Positions 22,066 to 36,062 of a DNA stretch of 64,000 nucleotides are shown in pieces; the stretch's first letter is position 1, and each line of letters begins with the position of its first letter. The position numbers were made by a program, and so were the translations under genes. The notes beneath the pieces are model-generated. The model saw nothing but the letters and a program-made list of their open reading frames with translations. It was not told the DNA's origin and made no database searches. This DNA is from Archilochus colubris (lineage: Eukaryota; Chordata; Aves; Apodiformes; Trochilidae), in assembly GCA_023079485.1 (NCBI GenBank), contig CM041090.1, positions 12,907,403 through 12,971,402 of the forward strand, written 5' to 3'.

Positions 22066-25000
22066 GTCTTATAGTGCATAATTAGCTGTACCTTATCCAG
22101 ACACCTCTTTAGCTCATTCATTTTGTGGCTGGACACCAAAGAGCAACCTCACTTCACATTTACTGAAACTAGGTGGATGACAGCCCACAGACAGCACATC
22201 TGGCAGTTGCCAATCCCCATTTTGTCTCTTTTTGTCTTGATATGATTCCATAAAGCCTACCTCACTGTCCTCCCTGCACTATGAATGCTTAAATGAATCC
22301 ACTGCATCAAACCCTCAACATATTCTGGATACAGGCTCTCAAGCTAATCATAATGCTACCGTGTGTATCTCCAGGTTTCTGATGCCATTCATCTAAGGAT
22401 AGTAGCTTTTGAAGGTTAATATAGAGTCATTTCTCATATAATCACAAAAAATTCTTTGAGAGAAGAAGTGGTGATACAATCTTACTAGCTTTGTGTATTC
22501 TGATTATCTGAAAATGAAGTAGAAAATCTGTACTAAATATTAATTTTTGAATGAAGATGGAAAGAACAAAAACTAATTTGCTATTACATTTCCTGCATTT
22601 ATATCAACACAAAGTAAATTCAATTTTTAATCAAAAGAGCAAAATAGCCTTTACCCTCCTTAATTACTGCACAGAGATAGAATTCTAAGTACTTAGGAAT
22701 TTTCCGAAAATGAAAGTAGATTGTCAGTAAGTGATGTTAATGCTACAGGCCTCATTCTCAGTTTGCCCAGATTGCTCTAGGAAAAGAAATAGTCACTATC
22801 TATCCTGAATATTAAACCACATTCACTCGGTTCCTATTTAAGCTCTTCTGGTAGAGACTTTCAGTGGAATTGAAAGGAGTTTAGCAAAAGTTAAAGCATA
22901 CTGAATTTCAGTGGGATTTTGACACTTCATTCCATCTTTGACTACATCATCAAGCAGATGGAAACTGCTGTTGAAGTTCTAGCTAGAAACTAGGAAGCTG
23001 CTGTACCTCAGAGAATATTAGGCAAAAAGTTGTTCTCAGAGATATTCCAAGTGTGAGGTACAATCTTTTGCAGGCTGCTATTTCAAGATAAGATAAAGAG
23101 CAGCTCGATCTGCACATTACTGAAACCAGCAAAAACTTGGAATGAGTGATTATCCATACTGGAAAGAGGTGGAAATCAGCTCCTGGACAAGGTGAATGCA
23201 GAGAAAGAAAGGTTCCATGAACAGGGATGTAATTTGACTTTGAATCAGCTACTGAGAAGCCAATGATTCTGCTCCCATGTGAATTGACAAACAGCAGTCA
23301 TTCTCCTGATAAAATTGCTGTTACTTTCCTGTTTTATCCATCTTGCCTCTCTCTCTCCTAAATTCCAGCCAGCTCTTATTTGTGCCTTCCCCCTTTAGAA
23401 AAGCTGTTTACACATTCAGTAGCCCTAGCAAGGTCAGCTGCAATAGAGCTGTAAATATGGAGCCATCACCGGGCTGAAATTTCAGCTGTCTGTTTCCTAA
23501 CAAGAGAGTAAACAAAATGAGAGCCCTTGGAAGGCTATACGATGGGCCTTGAGGGGAAAAAAAAATTTTTCATCAGGCTCAAATATATGCTCAATGAGAA
23601 AGGAATGGAGTCGTGCCACAGATACCAAAACTATTTCTGTGAGATTTGTAAAAAGAAGAAAACTCTTATGACTAAGATGACAAAAGCAGATGAGAGATCT
23701 AAAAGGGCTGGTATGGATGTACCTGAAGTTCCACTATTGCTACCATCATTATATGTTTGGGGGTTTTTTGTGAACTCACTCTTAAAATGCAGGAGCAGAA
23801 GGTGTTTTTACAGATCAGAAAGCATTTAAAGTAGCTCTCTTTAGTTTATAATGATCTGTATATTGTTGAAAGAAAAATTACACTCTTTTTGTGAATGAAG
23901 GCTTTGAATATTCTGTGCTATCACAACTGTCTTGATTTATTGTATTTCCTTTATTTCCTTTTTATATTCAACTAACTCCAGCTGAAAGATGAAAACAATG
24001 TAGATGAAAATGCAAGGATTACTTAAGAGAGCTGAGAGAGTTCTGCAAAGAACAATTTAAGAGCTGAACGTGTAAAATCAGGCAGAGGCTGGAAGCCTGT
24101 TAGCAGCTTATGCAAAGATTATATGTGCTTGTTATCATACTGGTGGAAGAGCAAATCAAGGACATCTTGTAGACTATGAAATAGATGCAGTGGCTGTGGG
24201 CCAATCATGTCATAAACATGAACCTATAGAACCTGAACTGTCAGTTATTTTATGTCAATTCAGGTTCTTATTTATTTTCCAGATGCGACTACAATGGAAA
24301 CAATAAAAGGAAGACTCAACTAGCAGAGGTCTCACCTCTATTTTGTATAATTTGCTGCTTAAAAGCTTACAGAGTAAAACATGTAAATATATGCAGACCT
24401 GAGAGTAAGACCTCAGTAAGGAAATTACAGAGTATGGCTGAGAAAACTATGGGCCATAAACAAGGAAAGCACTATGGCTGCTAAGCACCTAGAAACCTGC
24501 CATAAATTGTTGCAAAGGTTCTGCTTCAGTGGATTCAGTATTCTGGGAGAGGGTTTTTGGGAATTCGCTGGGGCAGGAGATCACAGGGATTCTCACTGTA
24601 CCCTGCCCAGCTGCAGCTCTCACTGCTGTGAATGGGAGAATCTGTCAGAGTTATTACCCAGTCCTGGCATGCATATTTTCCTTTCAAACAGCATGACTTG
24701 AAGCAAGAAGTACTGGAAATCTCATAACGATGCTGCTGCTTGTAGGAGTTCCACTCCAGAGTTTCCAGTGCTGAATGATTTCAGACAGGACACGTAACCA
24801 TTTCAAGTCAGATCCTATGCTGATGTAAACTAACCTAGATCCCCTGGAGTCAATTAAAGTACTTCAGTTTTAAAGGATTTCTCCCTCAGACTAGAGGTGT
24901 GTGGCCATGCTTTACTTTAGAGGTTCTGAATCTTTTAATTTTGGGGTTAGTTCCCCTCATTAAAGGAGTCTGGATCAGGGAAGAATTTAGCATGCTGTGT

Positions 25001-26968
25001 GTTTGTTTCGGCTATGACATGCTGTGTTGGAGAATAAAGAATTGAAGGTGAAGAACCTTAAATGCCAAACTAAGTATATAGGATGAAAATAGAGAAGTAT
25101 AGGGTCAGATGTTTGAATGAGCTTGGAACCTATTCAAACATCCACATAAAGCTGCCAGATTTTCAAAGGCCCAGAGGAGCCAGTGGGTGATTTCCTGTCC
25201 CTTCTCTCTTAACATGCATGACTGATTGCAGTCTAATTTGAAATCAATGAAATTAGGAAAGTTTGCATCTGAAGAGAAACCAGAATAAATTCCTTCCCAC
25301 CTTCAATTTCAGTGATTTTCTCGACTACTTCTTTGTTACTTAACTCCATCACAGTTCCCCACAGTACAATTCCATTTTTCCTGAGCCATGACAATGGCTT
25401 ATTAATTCTTTGCAGCTGACTTAGCATTCCCATGCTGCACACTGCTATTTACAGGAGAGGTAGCTGTGGTCCTTACTTTGGCCACAAAGAGATAATTCTT
25501 TTCTTTCCAGCCTTTGGCCAGACTTGTATGTCTTGCTGTGTTCATTTTCACAGATTTCATCAGAGAAAATTGTGACTATTTTTTGTATTTCTAGTAAGTA
25601 TGTACCAGTCTACCAGAGGTGTGCTATGCTGAACTTCCAGAAGAAAAAGCCCCCAGCATGCACAGCACCCTTTCTGAGTAAAATGCAGGAGAATCTGGAC
25701 TCTGCCAGCTCAGAGCAGCTGGGAACAGGATAGTATATTTATAATTAATTTTAATTTGTATTTAATTTTGAAAGTTTACAACCTTTACAAAAATACAACA
25801 AAGATAACCTTTCAAGTATGACTTATAAGCAGTTGCAGTGATATCTGCTGACAATTCGAGACAATAGCTCTGGGAAAGGTGTGAAATGCCATACTGATCA
25901 CAACATGATGCCAAATCTATAATCCAGCTATATTTTAAAAGTCAACAGCATTATTTTGTTACTGGTTAAAAAAAAAAAAAAAAAAAGTGGCTTAGGAAGA
26001 TATGCACAATCCATAATTAGGAAGTCGCTACAATTAGCAAGCCAAATTTGGGAGCTTTGAAAACACTTAATTTTTCCCAGCAGCAATATTTCTGACATCA
26101 GCCTGAGCTTTTTTTTCCTCAATTTTGGATTTTAGAATCCTGGGTTAAGCCTTTGTCAGTTCTATCTGTAATAGCATCAAAACCAGCTGACTATGGGACT
26201 CTCCTGTCATGAGCAAAATCTCCTGAACAATCAGTTGAAGAAAAAACAACTATTTTTTCAGTTCAGTGAGATTTAATGTAACTCATAACATGATGCCTAA
26301 AGTAGCATAAACAGGTGGATGTATTGCATGTGTGCTACATGCTTATCTTCCCAATTGCATCTTAAAAATAAAACAAAAAAAAACAACCTGTAAAACTTCT
26401 AAATGTGAACTATGACTGTTGAAATACAGAGCCAAATAAAGGTCTGGGTGTCTAGGCCATGAGCCCCAACAAACCACAGAAGATTCCCTTCTAGCTGGAA
26501 GACATAATAAAACAAAAAGAAAGGCTAGTTTGGAAGATTTCTTGTACAATGAAACAGATTTGCCTATCCTTTTCAATTAAGTTTTTTCCAGCACTATATA
26601 GCCAGCTACAGAAAATGCTGGTCTGACAGTTCTGGACTAGAATTACGAAAATCCAGCCTCACTTGCTCACTGTGCCTTAGAGTGGCAAGAATGGAAGTGG
26701 CACTACCCCCTCAGAGTAAATCCATATGGGGAATATTTCATGCAAAAGGTGGTATGGGCCACCGACTGGTAAAATTTTGAGCAACCCTTCTACCAAGGGT
26801 TCAGCTTTCTCTGCACTTACCAAGTCATTTGCAGACACTCCTTGGCAGGGTTTCTTACCACTCATAAGGCATTGCCTATGATTTTCATCATAAGTAATAC
26901 AGAGTTTTTTAAAACATATGCTACATAAAGCTGAGGCATTATGAGCATTCCATACAGGTGAAGTCACA
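22066..26968. other. Noncoding stretch, no gene seen
   Basis: AT-rich. The open frames at 23527-23829 (100 codons) and 24474-24701 have no recognisable domain. An A19 run lies at 25968-25986. CAGATCCTATGCTGATGTAAAC (24811-24832, written as CAGATCCTATGC plus TGATGTAAAC) with the following CTGGAGTCAATTAAAG looks like an ancient amniote interspersed repeat that I cannot name. Confidence 0.45.
25968..25986. repeat. A19 homopolymer
   Basis: Nineteen consecutive A. No target duplication or retrocopied sequence is evident beside it. Confidence 0.9.
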
Positions 26969-27043
26969 AATCATAGAATCATAAATTCATAGAATGGTTT
27001 GGGTTGGAAGGGCCCTTAAGGTTCATCTAGTTCCAACCCCCCC
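26969..27043 (-). mobile_element. CR1 3' terminus, short antisense copy
   Basis: Starts with three TCATAGAAT/TCATAAAT octamer units, then TGGTTTGGGTTGGAAGGGCCC and GTTCATCTAGTTCCAACCCC (each a reverse-complemented CR1 block). It is about 75 bp, the extreme 5'-truncated form typical of avian CR1. The match to the consensus is close, so it is relatively young. Confidence 0.9.
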
Positions 27044-28841
27044 AAGTGACTTTTGTTCTGTAGGCGCTTTATAATGTTTTGTGAAAAAAAATGTAACTCA
27101 TGTAAATTGCTTTGATTTCCTTTACAGAAATAGAGTGTGCACAATGTAATCAGCTTTGATTAATTTATTTCTCTGAAAATGGATTCTCAAAAAAATTTTG
27201 TGCAAAAGACAAGGCAGTCAGACCTTATACCAGGCATGCAATTACAAGATGCATTCTAACAAAAATCCTGCACATCATACCACACATTATACTGGACTCC
27301 TGCATATCTGAAATTCACTGTTACCTGAACCACCTACCTATTGTAATCACAGCATTGTACAATGCGTGGGTGCACAGCATTCAGCCTGGAAAGATCTATT
27401 TCATGACTCCAAATGCATACCAGATACCAGACTGGTAGATTACTATATCTGTGTTCTCCTGCCTGTCACAGTGAATAAGTGACTTAATATACAGTTGTAG
27501 GATTAAGGTTTCATTTATTTTTTTTAGAAGAGAGAAAAGCAGAATGTAACTCACTAAAACTTTATTCATCCCAAAAATCTGATGTCAGAACTATGTGCCT
27601 TTCCAAAAATTTTAAACGTATCCCTATGCATCTATTTGCAAGAATAAAAAATATGCTTCCTTAATTTAAAATGGCCGAGTCAACAACTGTGTACAATCAC
27701 TGCTGCAATATAGCTTTGATTAGATTGGATTTTGTTTGTCTGTTTGGCATATGTGTAAAGTGATGGTAACAGAATGTTCTAGATGAAAAGGCAAGCTCCT
27801 GAGTATGAGGGAAAAAAAATCAGAATTATTAAGGCAATACATGCTATGCTAATTCAGCTTTCTCGGGTACATTATGATAAAGGCTTTGATAAAGGATGCC
27901 ATCATATTTTATTCCTGGGACCTCTGCCTCATTCTGTGCACAGGATGGACAGAAGCTCACTTAATGACCAGTGATCTGATAGTTTTTATTCTTACTGTTC
28001 AGTGGGTGTCCTCAGGCTTTATTACTGTACAGACACATAAAGAGAGAATTATTAATTTTTCCATGTTTCTTTCTGTAACTGTATCTGTACCCTCACAGAT
28101 ATTTACTATTTTACTTCTACAAAACCTCTGCAAGGCAAGAATGCATTTCCATATGATTCCTCTTGCAATATGTAGAGAAATAAGGCACAAAGACCAAAGT
28201 TAAGCCATTATTTTGGATGCCAAATTTGAGTTTTCTCCAGTTTAATGTTTCAGACTCTTAGACAGAAAGTGTCCTTTGTGCTGCTAGAACTGCTAACCTT
28301 GCAGCACTTTTGCCAGTCGAGCACCAGAGTTCCAGCCTAAGCATCACAAAATGAGAACACAAGTGGTAGCTGGCTGTATAAAACCTGAGTTAGGTGATAT
28401 AGTCAATGTCCTGGGTCTGGAGGTTCCAGAAAACTAGATAGAGAGTACATATTTGGATTCATAGTGCAGCTAAATGGCACACTAAATTTCTCTGATTCTT
28501 TAGACTCCATCAAGAAGTGCTAGCACTGCCAAGATTTTGTGCTCTGTGAATTCTTGTATGTTATATGAAGAATTGCCTCTATGGCACCTTTAGTGTATTT
28601 TTACCTTTTGGACACCTAAGATCATCCTTCTCTGGGAGTCCAGCATGCTAGTGCATTGCATGAGACATAGCCACATGGAAACATAAGTGGGAAACTGGTA
28701 TTTTAAAGAAGAAGCTTATTTGATCAACTAAATAACCTCAGACATTTTGTAATTTTGTGTGCCTGGGGTTTCAAGGGTAATTTTTATGCTGGTTCTGGGT
28801 ACTTCTTTGTAAGGGAATAGAAAAACCAATTTTTATCATAA
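27044..28841. other. Noncoding stretch, nothing firm
   Basis: AT-rich. The segment 28150-28205 (GAGAAATAAGGCACAAAGACC then AAAGTTAAG) is weakly MIR-like in minus orientation. No exon is recognised. Confidence 0.45.
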
Positions 28842-29556
28842 AGAATCATAGAATGATAGAATGATAGGGACTGGAAGGGACCTCTGGAGATCACTGAGTC
28901 CAACATCCCTGCCAAGGCAGTGTCACCTTAAGGCAGGTCACACAGAAATGCATCCAAACAGTTTCTTGATAGTTTCTGGGAAAGGAGACACCACAACCTC
29001 TCTAGGCAGCCTATTCCAGTGCTCTGTCACCCTTATTGTAAAAATGTTTTTCCTCATATTGGGGTGGTACTTCCTGTGTTCCAGTTTGTGTCCATTGCCC
29101 CTCATACTATCACAGGGCACCACTGAAAAGAGACTGGCCCCTTCTTGACACCCACCTTCATGAATAAGATCATTAATAAGATATCCTCCCAGTCTTCTCT
29201 TCTCTAGACTAAACAGTCCTTTTCTCTCAGTCTTTCCTCATAATATCATTGTTGTATTCCCCTGCCCATCCTTGTAGCCCTTTGTTGGACCCTCTCCAGT
29301 ATATCCCTTTCCCTCTTGAACTGGGGAGCCCAGAGTTGGACACAATACTCCAGATGTGGTCTCACTGGAGCAGAGCAGAGGGAGAGGAGAACCTCCCTCA
29401 ACCTGCTGGCCACACTTCTTAATGCAGCCCAGGATACCACAGGCCTTCTTGGCCACAAGGCCACGTTGCTGTCCCATGGATAACTTAGTGTCCACCAGTA
29501 CTCCAAGGTCCTTTTCCATGGAGCTGCTTTCCAGCAGCTTTCCAGTCAACCTCTAA
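28842..29556 (-). mobile_element. 5'-truncated antisense CR1 (RT C-terminus plus 3' UTR)
   Basis: Reading the minus strand from about 29556, the sequence encodes the end of CR1 ORF2. [18 protein letters not shown] lies in one frame and [18 protein letters not shown] plus [10 protein letters not shown] in another, so at least one frameshift separates them. Further on, the [19 protein letters not shown] block (about 28960-29030) is the C-terminal tail. The 3' end carries AGAATGATAGAATGATAG octamer-like units at 28850-28867. About 715 bp are kept, and the rest of the element is absent. Confidence 0.93.
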
Positions 29557-32500
29557 TCTAAGTGCAAACAGTGGAATCACACTGACATCAACAGTGGTTA
29601 TCAACAAGAAAGAGCTTTCAACCTACTCATCTGTCCCATCATCTACTAGAGCGATATAGGGCCTGACCTCTAGTGAGAGTTTCTCTGTGGCTTTCTGGTT
29701 CTCTCATGGACTAGTAAGTGCTTTGACAGATCCTTTGGTTATTGTTCAACAAATATTTGCTGAGAACTGAAATCTAGTAAGGCTCAAGAATTTGGATTCA
29801 TTTTGACATTTTGGAGGACAGAGTGCTTTAGGACTCAGACCTTTCTGCCTATCTATCAGTCCTAATCTCCAATTTGAGCTGTTTTCTCCTGTTTGTCACT
29901 GTGCCAGACCTCTGTTTTATCTTTTTCAGCATCCAAGGATTATGACTCTGGTCTCATCACCTTCAGATACCTTGGCTCTCAGTTCCACGTATCTTATGTC
30001 TGTTCATCTTATTTATATACAGATACCTTTCCTCTCACACTCTCTGGTCATCTTTCAAGTTATTCTTCCTCAGTTTCTCAACAAAATGCAGGTTATTTTT
30101 TTAAAACGGTGGAACAAATTTCTCTTGAACTTAAAAACAACCAAGCTCATCTGGAAAATCTTCTGGGGGAAAAAAAGTTAATCTGAATGAGACAATTCTT
30201 CATGGAAAACTTTATACCAAGGTATTAATGTTTTGACACAGTTCTAAGCAACTGAAAACATGGTAGTCTAAAGGGAAGCATCAAACTAACTTGGCTGCAG
30301 GCAGCACTGCTGGCTCCACCTACAATAAATCCTCATCCCTTTCACATAAATAACCAGGTCTGGAAACGTTGCTTTTCCATTTACAAATAGATCAGTTTGT
30401 CTCTTCTGATCCAGGTTTCTTGTGTCATCTGGCACCAAAGGACTAGAAACTGGGCAAGCCTCCCCTGATGTGAATTCCTTCAGTGTGGGCTGATGTAGTG
30501 CCAGAACACTGCAAATGAAGGAGGTGTCATGGTTGCAGCTCTTCTGCTCTTTGGCTATTGACAGATCTTCCCTCAGGAGCCACTACCAACCAATGTTGTG
30601 TGAAAAACAGCCCTGGGGCTGTTTGCAGATATTTGAAGATAACACAAAAGTATCTGCAAAGTAAAGGTGCCATTATCAATTTATGTCCATCACTATGGAC
30701 AGGAATTTTCCTTTTCTCTGGAAAATGTCAATCCAGAGACTTTCTGAAGGAACATAAGCACACAAATGCCAAAGGTGGAGCTCCTGGTCAAAATGAGCAC
30801 AACTATTCTGTGATTTACACACAGTTTTGAACCCAGATTTACTGTGTATTGATTATATTTGGGTGTATAAATCACGTGGAACATGTCAGGAGAAACATTC
30901 TGAGTTTGTTCTAATCCCTAATACAAGAATAAGCACGAAGAGACTCCTACTAGTCCTAGCTGTGCTTTCCTACCTTAATAATCCACACCAGGTACTGGAT
31001 TGCTTTGCAACATTACACAGAAAATATGGGGAAGCCCAAATGACCTTTCTTAATGAGCCTGAGATTACAGCATAGATACACACACACAGCACAGCACAAC
31101 TGAACTGCTTTTAGTAAAAAGAAGTTCGTTGAAGCAAAAGGGAGTCTTAGACTAGAATCACCAAAGCAGTGACAGCCAAAACCTTTGTTCCCAGTCTCCC
31201 ACATCATAGGTAAGTGCCCTACATATTGGTGCTTCTAAATCTGGTAAAGATCTGCCTGTGTGGGTAAACAATTTTTTTATATCCTGAGTATAACCCAGTG
31301 CAGAAAGGCAAAAAATTATTCTGAAAATCAGATAGAAGTTTTCCATGTTTTTTAGTTTTCATTGTTTCTTTCACACACTGTAGCACCCAAATATTTGCAG
31401 TTTGAAGGGTGAAAGGGCATAAAACTCTATACCCACCCTAACAGATAGAAGACCCTTACAGCACAAGCAATATGGCCCAGCAGCCATGAGTCTCATCAAA
31501 AGTCCTGTGCTTGTCACCAGAAACAGGAAAATCAACAAAGGGTTCTGACATTACCAAAAGCTACTTTTTGAGATAAAGAAGTGAAACCGTTTTCTTCTTT
31601 TATGTATCTGTCCCATGGAACAGGTTTGCTTCACCTGTTAGTTCTTCCTTTCAAATCTCAGCTCATTCACTAAACAGGTTTGTCTCTGTCTCTGCCATCA
31701 TTCATCTGTGTAATGATATTATTTAATTCTGGAAGCTCTTTAGAGATACATTAAAGGAACCTTCTAAAGTCTTAAACTATATAATCAATAATAGCAGTAT
31801 GTTTTTTTCATCAGTAGTAATGCTTTGACCCCCCTTGTATGCCAGATAAAGAGCTGATGCCAATTGCTGATCTCTTACCTGTTTGGTACAGCCTGTCATG
31901 ATCCTTAAACCACAGCATATACAAAGTCTGACAAATACATATTCCTGAAGTCTAAGTCAGGGTTGCAAAGCACTGTGAAATAAGAAATGCAAATAAAAAA
32001 ATATGGGATGTACTTTGTTTAGCATAGCAATACACATGACAGCAATAATCACATCACTGTCAGAGGAAATGTGGTGTACAGCAGCAACTGAAATCTACTA
32101 TAAAAAACCTAAGGACATGCAGCTCCTAGATCATGTAACTGTTTCTTTCTGAGCATCATATCTCAGCCATTGACCAAATGTAAATGGAAAGGAGTTTATA
32201 ATTTGACTAAACCACATGATGATTAAATGGTTTTTTTCATTAATAAAAACTAATAAGTTGATCCTCAAGCAAACAATTGCTTTTAGTTTTTCCTTGGCTT
32301 ACTACTGTAGAGAACTGAATTTCTTTTACAGCTTTTATGAATTTCTTCTACCTCACCAGTATTTTATGTTTATGTAGAATATCTCACTGTTCATGTTTTT
32401 CATGGTCGATATGTCTTGACTTTTTATTTCAGTATTTAAACTCCATTTGCTAACTAAACTGAAATATGTAATTAAAGTAACAACCAGAGTCTGACAGAAA

Positions 32501-34649
32501 CCTATAAATGCCATGAAAGTCAGTACCTTCGAATGACAGTGAGGATTTCTTACTGTATAATTGTGTGTGGGAGCAATGCAGGTAAATATTTCAGCAATAC
32601 TTTTCAATATGTGGCCTGCTTTTGAAAGATGTACTTCATATTTTGAAGTCATAATGTGTATGTGTGCCTGATGGTTTTCCCATATGGGTAGTTCTGCACA
32701 TGTACAATTGTTTTGTTTTATGCTTACATTGATAGACCTTTGGGAGAACCTTTGGTGTTCTTCATCTCTGGCTTCCCATGGAAACCCAAAGGCATCAATT
32801 TTACCTGGCCACATGCTGCAGTCCCATAATCTTGTCCACAAAATTTGGACCACAGAGTCTGGAGACAGAAGGGAACAGTGGAGTCCTTTCTCCTGCCTTC
32901 AGTCTAAGCACAAGCGTGTCAGGCAGAACCAGGCACAGATCTTACAAGCATAAATTTAGTAAATCTCTAATGCTCAATGTATACCTTTTGCAAATTAGTA
33001 TCTATTTCTGGGCACAAGCAAACAAAATTCATTGGTGGAAGAAAAACACTGTGAAATGAGAGCAGTTTTAGCAGGGATGCAAGGAAGCTGTAGGCCTGTG
33101 TTTAGTGCCAGCCAGGGTACCACGTGCTCCAGTGTCAAGTGATGGAACACACCACAGCCCACACCACTCTGCAGGCAAACCCAGACCACATCATGTGCAA
33201 ATCCCTATCCACACGTGTGTTGAGAAACAGTTTCTCAACTTGTGCAAAAGACTCACAGAGTGCCTTTCAGGTAAGAAAAGAACCTACTGTTGCTCACTGT
33301 ATCTGGGTCTGAGGCACGAGTACTTAATGTAACAGCTTTACCAAACCTCAGAGCCTCACTCTGTAAAGCAGACAGCTGTATGTTAACTTCTTAGCATGGA
33401 GAGAGCTCATCTCTTGTGTTATTTAAAGCTGTAGTTCTGTTTGTGATATATAAAGTGAGCTTCAGGCATGTCTATTTGGAAGTGAAGTTGGGAAATTGGA
33501 AAGACATGAATGGCACCATCTAAGTTTTCCTTTATATCAATAAGACTCAAACAGAAGGCCTACAGATAGCATCTCCCAGCCACATGGGTTTGCTCGAGGT
33601 AGGGTATGTTCTAAAAGATTTAACACTGAAGCTATGATGATGGGGGAAATGTATCTCTTAAGAAGTACTAAGGACATTTGAAACAATGCTGTCACCTTTC
33701 ACAGTATTTTTCATGTAGTTACTTTTGTGAAGTACACACACATGAATTTTATGTAAGTCTTTTCTTGTGCTTTAGATGCCATAGTTTATTCCACCTGTCG
33801 TTCCAGAAGGACATGTCTTCTATAGATCCTGTAGCATATCTGTCACTCCCATGGGTTTGATATAAAACAGCACGAGGAACTATTTCCATCTAGTTTTAAA
33901 TATCTTGTTTACTCCTCCCTTGAGTAGGACAGGTTTCTGTGCATCATTTTGTAGGACAAGACATTAGAAAGGAAAATGGGTCTCATGAAATCATATACAA
34001 ACAGGAGTCTTTTGGTAAAGTCTCCTTAAAAAGGGTAAAGCCCAACTGCCATGTAAATATCCTGGGGGAAAAAATACTGATGTTTCATTGTTCTCTTTGC
34101 ATCATTTTTATTCAGAAGTAAATAGATAACAGAATAAATAACAGAAGTCTCCTGGTGGCAAAACTGAATGTCCTCTTTTTAATATGTATCACCACCAAAA
34201 CAGCTTATGATTCGTTGCAGCCTTTAGTATTAATATATTATAATTATATGCTTTATGCTAATATAGGGCATGTGAGTACAAAAATAGGCTACTTACTGTT
34301 GTGATAACATTAAGTTAGACCAGACACTGTAATGAAGTTAGGCTTATAGATTTATCTCCATCTCTAGTGGGTCGAGATTGTAAGCAATTCTACCATATAT
34401 AAATATTGACTTCAGTGGCTGTTCTCATGAAATGAATCAGGGTCTTCCTTTACAGAGGGTATGAACATCCACTTCTCCCTTGAAAATCTTTCTGTAGCTA
34501 CTGGATGCTGAAAGCTTAATTCTGCAAGATGCAAAATATCTTCACCTTATGCAGAAATTTTCTTTCAATAAATAATTAAAGTTAATCATATAATTACCAC
34601 CAGTAACAATCAGTTTGGTGTTCCCCTTAAATATACACATAAGTTTTTT
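29557..34649. other. Noncoding stretch, no supported gene
   Basis: Contains a minus-strand frame (32353-32853) of 166 codons that opens with GTG; its first ATG leaves about 153 codons. It has one hydrophobic stretch (VLTFMAFIGFCQTLVVTLIT). No homolog is recognised and I treat it as a probable chance frame. CAGGTAAG at about 33269-33276 is a splice-donor-like match without other exon support. ATTGACTTCAGTGGCTG near 34407 belongs to a recurring short motif described in the findings. Confidence 0.45.
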
Positions 34650-34797
34650 GGTGGGTTGTACAGGAACTCTCAGTGCTTTATAGGATTGGGTAAGGAGTAA
34701 TGTTTAGTGGTAGACTTGCAGTGTTAGGTAAACAGTTTGACTTGATGATTTTGAAGGTGTTTTACAAACAAAATGATTCTATGATGTAATGATTATG
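34650..34797 (+). mobile_element. CR1 3' tail, sense copy
   Basis: TTAGTGGTAGACTTGCAGTG (from about 34705), then GACTTGATGATTTTGAAGG and ATGATTCTATGATGTAATG, reproduce the last part of a CR1 3' UTR with its octamers, with scattered substitutions. No coding part remains. Confidence 0.8.
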
Positions 34798-35939
34798 ATT
34801 TGAGTATAGTTGAAAGAGTGAGAAATCAGGATCCTGTCGATTAGAATGAACTCCAGGTTTTCTTCCATTCTTTTTCCATCCAGGAGAACATATCCTCCCA
34901 GTTCCCTCTGTCTTCCCCACTACAGGTTTCCTAAACAACAACAACAAAAAAACATTCTTACCTATTTTGCATTATTTAGAATACTCCAATAGCTGTTCTT
35001 GCACGTCTCCTGTCTATTCAATGCAAGTGAAAACCGTAAAATGAAGTTGAGTAATTCTGGCACCCAAAGAAAGTGCAAGGAGACACTTTTGAACAGCCAG
35101 AGGACACAAAAGCACTGCTATATTATACCCTTTGTCATTCCAATTTTAACAATAACAATAAGTATATTAATCACCAGCACCACTGAGGTTTTGTGTGCAA
35201 TTTGCATTTCAACACCATCTCCCTTTGCTGGGGTGGAGCGGTTCGACTCCATTGTGAGCTGCTTTTAATTGTGGTGCAAGAATGGACAGTTCTGTGGTTG
35301 CATTTTGGAAACTGGTGGTGGTTCAGTTGTTAGAGACGAGCTCAAGTTTCTTTGTTTGTTTGTTTATTTGCTCCTCTACTTGTACTTCTGCTGTGTTAAC
35401 TCATGGAAATTGCTCAGGGACAGATTTAAATCAAACCAGACAGTTTCCATTTTTGCTCTGTAACTAGTAAGATTTGTTTAAAAGGCGCTGCTGCTGGAAC
35501 ATAAGGCATGTCTGGAATGTTTGTTTACTTGCCTTCTGAGCATGTGCCCTTTTGTTAGGAGACAGGACTATCTGAGGTGCAAATCTCCTGTGCCACTGGC
35601 TGAGCCTCTTTGAATAATTAAATTAATATTGGATTGAGATGGTTATTCTGGTTTGTTTTGGTTTTTTTTAAATAGAGGTGGGTGTATGCTAGTTGCATTG
35701 CTAGATGCAATGGCTTCAAATATTAACCTTGTGCTTAAAGACCTCCACAAGCTGCACAAGCACACCCATGTAAATGGTTCCTAGGATTATGCCTCAGCAA
35801 CTTGAAAATGTTTGTATTTCTTCTGTGCTGGGTATATTTTGCTTACCCAAGCAGACAAGTCCTTTCTGGTTAATCCTGCCCAGTTCTGTGACTTGCCCAT
35901 CCCATGGGGATTTGGTGCATGAAGGTTATTTGTTCTATT
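34798..35939. other. Noncoding stretch
   Basis: No gene or dated repeat is seen. A short (TTTG)n patch lies near 35350-35370. Confidence 0.5.
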
Positions 35940-36062
35940 AATCAGGAGGTTCCTAAATTCTAATCCTTGGTAAAGCACTGGATTGCCATCTGACCTTGGC
36001 AAGTCACTTGACCTCCTTTTGCCTCAGTCAATCCAACTGGAAAATTGGGTAAAGAGCAGGAC
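35940..36062 (+). mobile_element. MIR/CORE-SINE-like relic
   Basis: TCTGACCTTGGCAAGTCACT followed by TGACCTCCTTTTGCCTCAG and a decayed CTGGAAAATTGGG track the conserved right half of MIR-type SINEs, in sense orientation. MIRs were active before the amniote radiation, so bird copies are expected to be this diverged. Confidence 0.65.

Noticed and set aside
33105..33332. Possible exon ending at CAGGTAAG (about 33269-33276)
   Set aside because: The donor consensus alone occurs by chance; no acceptor, homology or conserved frame was found.
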